Below are positions 60,867 to 64,000 of a stretch of DNA of 64,000 nucleotides, piece after piece. Source of the DNA: an uncultured Lachnospiraceae bacterium. GTDB taxonomy: Bacteria; Bacillota; Clostridia; Lachnospirales; Lachnospiraceae. The position numbers were made by a program, and so were the translations under genes. The stretch's first letter is position 1; the number at the start of each line of letters is the position of its first letter. The notes under the pieces were generated by a model, which saw only the letters and a program-made list of their open reading frames with translations, searched no databases and was not told the DNA's origin. Location of the stretch: assembly GCA_947164605.1 (NCBI GenBank), contig CAMUXE010000009.1, positions 1 to 64,000 on the forward strand, written 5' to 3'.

Positions 60867-60939
60867 TGGGCTTTCGCCAAGTGGTAAGGCACCAGATTCT
60901 GATTCTGGCATTACGGGGGTTCGAATCCCTCAAGCCCAG
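60867..60939 (+). tRNA. tRNA-Gln (CTG)
   Basis: Acceptor TGGGCTT pairs with AAGCCCA. The anticodon stem CCAGA/TCTGG holds loop TTCTGAT, so anticodon CTG. Position 1 is U, the usual mark of tRNA-Gln and of the weak first pair. Discriminator G, CCA not encoded. Confidence 0.97.
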
Positions 60940-60947
60940 CTAGATTT

Positions 60948-60978
60948 CCCCTCGCTGTTAATTCAGCGAGGGGTTTTT
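60948..60978 (+). terminator. Terminator after tRNA-Gln
   Basis: CCCCTCGCTG (60948-60957) pairs with CAGCGAGGGG (60964-60973), then TTTTT. Confidence 0.92.
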
Positions 60979-61017
60979 GTTGTTTGCGCCTCGGCGATTT
61001 TAAAGGAGGATTTAACT

Positions 61018-61848
61018 ATGATAAAGTTAGGAGAGGTTCAGACACTTGAAGTGGTAAAGATTGTCGATTTCGGTGTCTACCTTGGAAGTGAAGACGAGAA
61101 GGTATTGCTACCTAAGAAACAGGTCCCAGAAGGAAGTAAGGTGGGAGATTCAATTGAAGTATTTATCTATAAGGATTCATCAGACAGACTTATAGCAACA
61201 GTTCGTGCGCCAAAGCTCACAGTGGGACAGATGGCAGTGCTTAAGGTCAATCAGGTGACAAGAATTGGTGCCTTTCTTGACTGGGGGTTGGAAAAGGATC
61301 TCTTTCTCCCATTTAAGGAGCAGCTCTGTGATTTGAAGCCAGGCGATGAGTATCTTGTGGCTCTTTATGTTGACAAGAGTGATAGACTTGCCGCAACAAT
61401 GAGGGTTTATAACTATTTGACAGAAGCCAAGACTTATGTCAAGGACAGTGCAGTTACTGCAAGAGTAATACAGATTAATCCTGAGATGGGAGTATATCTT
61501 GCCATTGATGACAAGTATTTCGGAATGCTTGGCAAAAATGAGGTATATAGCAATCTTAAGTTGGGCGATATAGTCTATGGCCGAGTGTCTAAGGTTAGAG
61601 AGGATGGAAAGCTGGATGTAAGCCTTAAGCAGAAAGCATACATTCAGATGGATGAAGATTCTGAGATAATCATCAAAAAGATGCAGAGCTTAGGTGGAGC
61701 TCTTCCTTACACAGATAAGTCTGTAAAGCCTGAAACCATCAGAAAAGACTTTGATATGAGTAAGAATGAGTTCAAGAGAGCTATAGGAAAGCTTTTAAAA
61801 GAAAAAAGAATAACTATTGAAAGTGACAGTATAAAAATAGTATTATAA
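61018..61848 (+). CDS. cvfB: S1 RNA-binding protein, CvfB type
   Basis: A 276-residue protein of the CvfB/YitL family. ATG 61018 follows GGAGG; an ORF start inside the tRNA-Gln gene must be ignored. Three S1-like beta-barrels (residues about 1-65, 66-135, 140-210) precede a winged-helix C-terminus (DFDMSKNEFKRAIGKLLKEKRI). In Staphylococcus CvfB influences virulence regulators, and RNA binding is general for the family. ridA follows about 90 bp later after a folded spacer. Confidence 0.9.
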   Translation: MIKLGEVQTLEVVKIVDFGVYLGSEDEKVLLPKKQVPEGSKVGDSIEVFIYKDSSDRLIATVRAPKLTVGQMAVLKVNQVTRIGAFLDWGLEKDLFLPFKEQLCDLKPGDEYLVALYVDKSDRLAATMRVYNYLTEAKTYVKDSAVTARVIQINPEMGVYLAIDDKYFGMLGKNEVYSNLKLGDIVYGRVSKVREDGKLDVSLKQKAYIQMDEDSEIIIKKMQSLGGALPYTDKSVKPETIRKDFDMSKNEFKRAIGKLLKEKRITIESDSIKIVL

Positions 61849-61860
61849 TACAAGATTTTC

Positions 61861-61922
61861 AAATCTGCGTCGTGCGCCATAAAGGGGATGCGGATTTAAG
61901 ATATAAAATTTTAAGTGGCGCA
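61861..61922 (+). promoter_or_regulatory. Possible pseudoknotted leader upstream of ridA
   Basis: AAATCTGCGTC (61861-61871) pairs along its full length with GATGCGGATTT (61887-61897). In the loop, TGCGCCAT (61873-61880) is complementary to GTGGCGCA (61915-61922), which lies just before the ridA ribosome binding site GAAGGAG. Together they give an H-type pseudoknot. No T-run follows the first stem, so a simple terminator for cvfB is less likely. The pairing is seen in the sequence; any ligand is conjecture. Confidence 0.5.
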
Positions 61923-61936
61923 GAAAGAAGGAGAAT

Positions 61937-62311
61937 ATGCAGAAAGTTATCAGTACAGAAAAGGCACCAGCAGCAATCGGACCATACTCACAGGCAATCG
62001 AGGTTAATGGCTTTGTATTTACTTCAGGTGTAATCCCTGTAGATCCAGCTACTGGAGTAATTGCTGACGGAGTTGAGGCTCAGGCAGAGCAGGCATTTAC
62101 AAATCTTTGTAATCTTGTTGAGGCTTCAGATGCTAAGGTTGAGAATATTGTTAAGACAACAGTATTCATCAAAGATATGAATGACTTCGGAAAGATCAAT
62201 GAGATCTATAAGAAGCATTTTAAGGAGCCATTCCCATCAAGATCTTGTGTAGAAGTAGCAAGACTTCCTAAGGATGTTCTTCTTGAGGTGGAGGCAATTG
62301 TTGCAAAGTAA
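61937..62311 (+). CDS. ridA: RidA family deaminase
   Basis: A 124-residue protein of the YjgF/YER057c/UK114 family that hydrolyses reactive enamines and imines such as 2-aminoacrylate. Conserved parts: AIGPYSQAIEV at the start, FTSGVIPVDPATG, and FPSRSCVEVARLPKDVLLEVEAIVAK with the active-site arginine. AGAAGGAG precedes the ATG. A possible folded leader lies upstream. The next gene starts within its last 11 bases. Confidence 0.95.
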   Translation: MQKVISTEKAPAAIGPYSQAIEVNGFVFTSGVIPVDPATGVIADGVEAQAEQAFTNLCNLVEASDAKVENIVKTTVFIKDMNDFGKINEIYKKHFKEPFPSRSCVEVARLPKDVLLEVEAIVAK

Positions 62312-63257
62312 TAAGAATAAAAGCATAATTGAAAAAGTAAATTGGATGATCCTTTTTACCTTGATAGTATTCAGATATATCTCGTCAAAGTTAGTAAAAT
62401 GGCTTATAGCAACTTATCATATTAAGCTGACAAATGTTGAGACTTTTTTAATTAGCGACTTCTTTATTATTTTAATACCCTTGCTTTTTGTGCTTATAAA
62501 TAGGATTAATATCTTTAAGTTTATACAGTTTAAGCTTTTAAAGCCTTTTGACATTTTGCTCTCTATTGGCATGGCTTTTGCTATGTCACCATTAATGAGC
62601 ATTATCAATTGGACATCTTTGCTTTTCTTTGACCTTGGAACAAAGGCTATTGCACAGAACTCAGTAGATTTGCCTCTTTGGCTTCAGCTTCTAATTATAG
62701 CCGTAGGCCCTGGTATTATTGAGGAATTGATATTTAGAGGAGTTACCTTTCACGCTTACAGGCCGAATGGACTACTCGGTGCAGCCCTTTACAGTGCAAT
62801 TTTCTTTGCATTGGCCCACGGCAATATGAACCAGTTCCTATATACAATTTTTATGGGATTTGTTATGGCTCTTGAGGTGGAGGCGACTGGATCAATTTTT
62901 GCATCCATGATTACGCATTTTACCTTAAATGGCTCGTCAGTCCTTGTTCAGTATGGATTAAAAGCCTTACAAAATTCTTTACCTAAGCCTGAAAGTACTA
63001 CAGTCGTTTTAGATGAAACTCTATACTTTTTTGGTGGTGTGTTTGCAGGACAGACTCTTCTTATGGCTGTTGGCGGCGTTGTTCTTGCTTATATAATATT
63101 TAAGACTATGTTGAAGAGAAGTGGCAGGACTGATTACTTCACTTATCAGATATATAGAGGCTTTGGGCCACAGAATAATGAAAGATTTGTAACTGAGCCA
63201 TATATAATGGCTGCAGGCTTTATAGTCCTGCTTATGCTTAATTTGGCTCTTTCTTGA
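62301..63257 (+). CDS. CPBP-family intramembrane metalloprotease
   Basis: A 318-residue polytopic protein with 8 hydrophobic segments. The best start is TTG 62301, six bases after GGAGG inside ridA; ATG 62346 lacks a site. The CPBP (Abi) motifs are GIIEELIFRGV (Glu-Glu-x-x-x-Arg), IFFALAHGNMN and THFTLNGS (His-x-x-x-Asn), forming the metal site of a Rce1-like protease. Roles range from bacteriocin immunity to protein processing. The overlap with ridA implies coupled translation; a functional link is not known. Confidence 0.87.
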   Translation: MQSNKNKSIIEKVNWMILFTLIVFRYISSKLVKWLIATYHIKLTNVETFLISDFFIILIPLLFVLINRINIFKFIQFKLLKPFDILLSIGMAFAMSPLMSIINWTSLLFFDLGTKAIAQNSVDLPLWLQLLIIAVGPGIIEELIFRGVTFHAYRPNGLLGAALYSAIFFALAHGNMNQFLYTIFMGFVMALEVEATGSIFASMITHFTLNGSSVLVQYGLKALQNSLPKPESTTVVLDETLYFFGGVFAGQTLLMAVGGVVLAYIIFKTMLKRSGRTDYFTYQIYRGFGPQNNERFVTEPYIMAAGFIVLLMLNLALS

Positions 63258-63338
63258 TAGTAAGCTGAAAACATAATTTAAAACAGATTTAAAAACAAAT
63301 TTAAAAACATTTTTAAACATGTATTAAAGCACATAATT
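63258..63338 (+). repeat. Low-complexity AT-rich 12-bp-period sequence
   Basis: TTAAAAACAAAT-type units repeat with a 12-bp period from about 63278 to 63325 just after the CPBP gene. No gene or signal is visible. Confidence 0.6.
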
Positions 63339-63407
63339 AAAAGCCTTTGTCTAAGCGGCTTTTAGATCACTGAAATGGTCTGAAAACTGCAGGACAAAGG
63401 CTTTTTT
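63339..63407 (+). terminator. Terminator after the CPBP protease
   Basis: AAAAGCCTTTGTC (63339-63351) pairs with GACAAAGGCTTTT around a 41-base loop with an inner weak stem, followed by T-rich sequence. Confidence 0.75.
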
Positions 63408-63454
63408 ATTTGATTAACAGTAAGCTTGCTTTATTTGATTAACAGTAAGCTTGC
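63405..63454 (+). repeat. 25-bp exact tandem duplication
   Basis: TTTATTTGATTAACAGTAAG and the next five bases repeat exactly at 63405-63429 and 63430-63454, starting in the terminator T-run. Confidence 0.95.
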
Positions 63455-63549
63455 GTATTTCTCCTTAAGCCAGCACTAAGGCATGGCAAATGTTTAGATA
63501 GGGGCACGGATTGGCAGGGCAAAATGCTAAAGTCCCTTAAATGTTATGA

Positions 63550-63589
63550 ACCAGGTCCTATCAGGAATTGCTTCCCGATAAAACCTGGT
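63550..63589 (-). terminator. Possible terminator of the YjfB gene
   Basis: ACCAGGT (63550-63556) pairs with ACCTGGT (63583-63589), and inside it ATCAGGAA pairs with TTCCCGAT with one mismatch. No strong T-run on the minus strand; assignment is tentative. Confidence 0.4.
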
Positions 63590-63627
63590 CCATAAGAAAA
63601 GAAAATGAGAAAGGAAAATAGAAAATG

Positions 63628-63807
63628 TCAAACTTTAATGTCGATATTTTGTCCAAGATTAGGCTGCACACTAGCTTCCATCATCTTGGTAAGTCCGTCA
63701 CCGTAATCCTGAAGTGTATCTAAGCTCTTGCTTAACATAGCTACTGAGAAATCACTTTGAACGTTTGATAAGCTCTGTGCAGTGGATAATGAAAGTATAT
63801 CAAGCAC
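63628..63807 (-). CDS. yjfB: YjfB-family small putative motility protein
   Basis: A 59-residue protein that is easy to miss. A GTG start at 63807 (minus strand) follows an excellent AGGAGG ribosome binding site, with a sigma-A-type promoter further upstream. The sequence LSLSTAQSLSNVQSDFSVAMLSK and the ending PNLGQNIDIKV match the YjfB family (short helix-rich proteins ending in L-G-x-N-I-D-I-x-V) found in motile Firmicutes. The role is unproved; motility is assigned from genomic co-occurrence. It supports a flagellated organism. Confidence 0.85.
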   Translation of the reverse strand: MLDILSLSTAQSLSNVQSDFSVAMLSKSLDTLQDYGDGLTKMMEASVQPNLGQNIDIKV

Positions 63808-63836
63808 TTAAATCACCTCCTGTTATTTATATATTA

Positions 63837-63865
63837 ATTATAGTACACACAATTCGTTAATACAA
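63837..63865 (-). promoter_or_regulatory. Promoter of yjfB
   Basis: On the minus strand TTGTAT (63865-63860) and TATAAT (63842-63837) are spaced by 17 bp. It is a housekeeping-type promoter, not an obvious sigma-28 flagellar one. Confidence 0.65.
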
Positions 63866-63942
63866 CTATTTTTTTTTATAGAGAAATTGTGACACTTGTG
63901 CATTATTTAAGGGGCAAGAATTAGGCAAATGTTGACTTTGAA

Positions 63943-63969
63943 CTAAAAAAAATGGCTAAAAGAGCCATT
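63943..63969 (-). terminator. Terminator for a gene beyond the right edge
   Basis: AATGGCT (63951-63957) pairs with AGCCATT (63963-63969). On the minus strand eight T follow, so it should end a minus-strand gene lying to the right of the window. Confidence 0.7.
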
Positions 63970-64000
63970 ACACAGGCTTTTTGCTATTTTATTTATAAAG

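Noticed and set aside
60856..61017. A longer N-terminus for CvfB
   Set aside because: The upstream codons lie in tRNA-Gln and its terminator; ATG 61018 has GGAGG.

Overview
The window comes from a low-GC Gram-positive chromosome, most likely a motile member of the Lachnospiraceae (Clostridia). The support is indirect: heavy use of AGA, CTT, GAG and AAG codons, the conserved clusters aspS-gatCAB, cysS-mrnC-rlmB-sigH and tig-clpP-clpX-lon-engB, a class III glutamine synthetase, LuxS, a class B sortase, PilZ and YjfB. No rRNA gene is present, so genus cannot be fixed.

Layout. 1-820 is coding debris, possibly from a polymorphic toxin locus. 876-6261 is a T-box-controlled transamidation operon (aspS, gatC, gatA, gatB). 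6399-16401 holds pilZ, purB, two tRNAs, the ispF-cysS-mrnC-rlmB-sigH-like cluster, tRNA-Thr, a Nudix hydrolase, a leucine-rich lipoprotein, a DJ-1 protein and a D,D-carboxypeptidase. 16595-24688 is the protein quality-control block (tig, clpP, clpX, lon, engB) with malic enzyme on the minus strand. 24964-30817 carries rho, rpmE, yqhQ, prmC and prfA. 30829-34982 is a four-gene cell-surface operon (transglutaminase-like, MBOAT acyltransferase, SGNH-like, lipoprotein). It is followed by a GDSL esterase, a beta-CASP nuclease, a lipid kinase and cardiolipin synthase.

41150-47885 is the accessory part. It holds a 12-copy array of about 63 bp, a membrane-anchored Ser/Thr kinase with a bitopic partner and an HPr-like protein whose active-site His aligns with Glu, and tRNA-Leu whose 3' end is copied beyond a run of GC-rich hairpins. 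It also holds an atypical peptide deformylase, a truncated flavoenzyme, a DUF134-NifX fusion regulator behind a duplicated operator, and a transposase tail. From 47885 on the content is mostly housekeeping: folC, a NYN/LOTUS protein, luxS, glnN, srtB, fba, cyclophilin, GNAT, DUF624, tRNA-Gln, cvfB, ridA, a CPBP protease and a small yjfB that falls below a 60-codon ORF cutoff.

Two themes recur. Short tandem duplications (12-63 bp period) sit just after many stop codons and also inside a few coding regions. Several RNA leaders look regulatory: the T-box with an overlapping GAAC specifier, a possible L31 leader, and a possible H-type pseudoknot just before the ridA ribosome binding site. All functions are read from sequence motifs recognised by eye; no database search was run.
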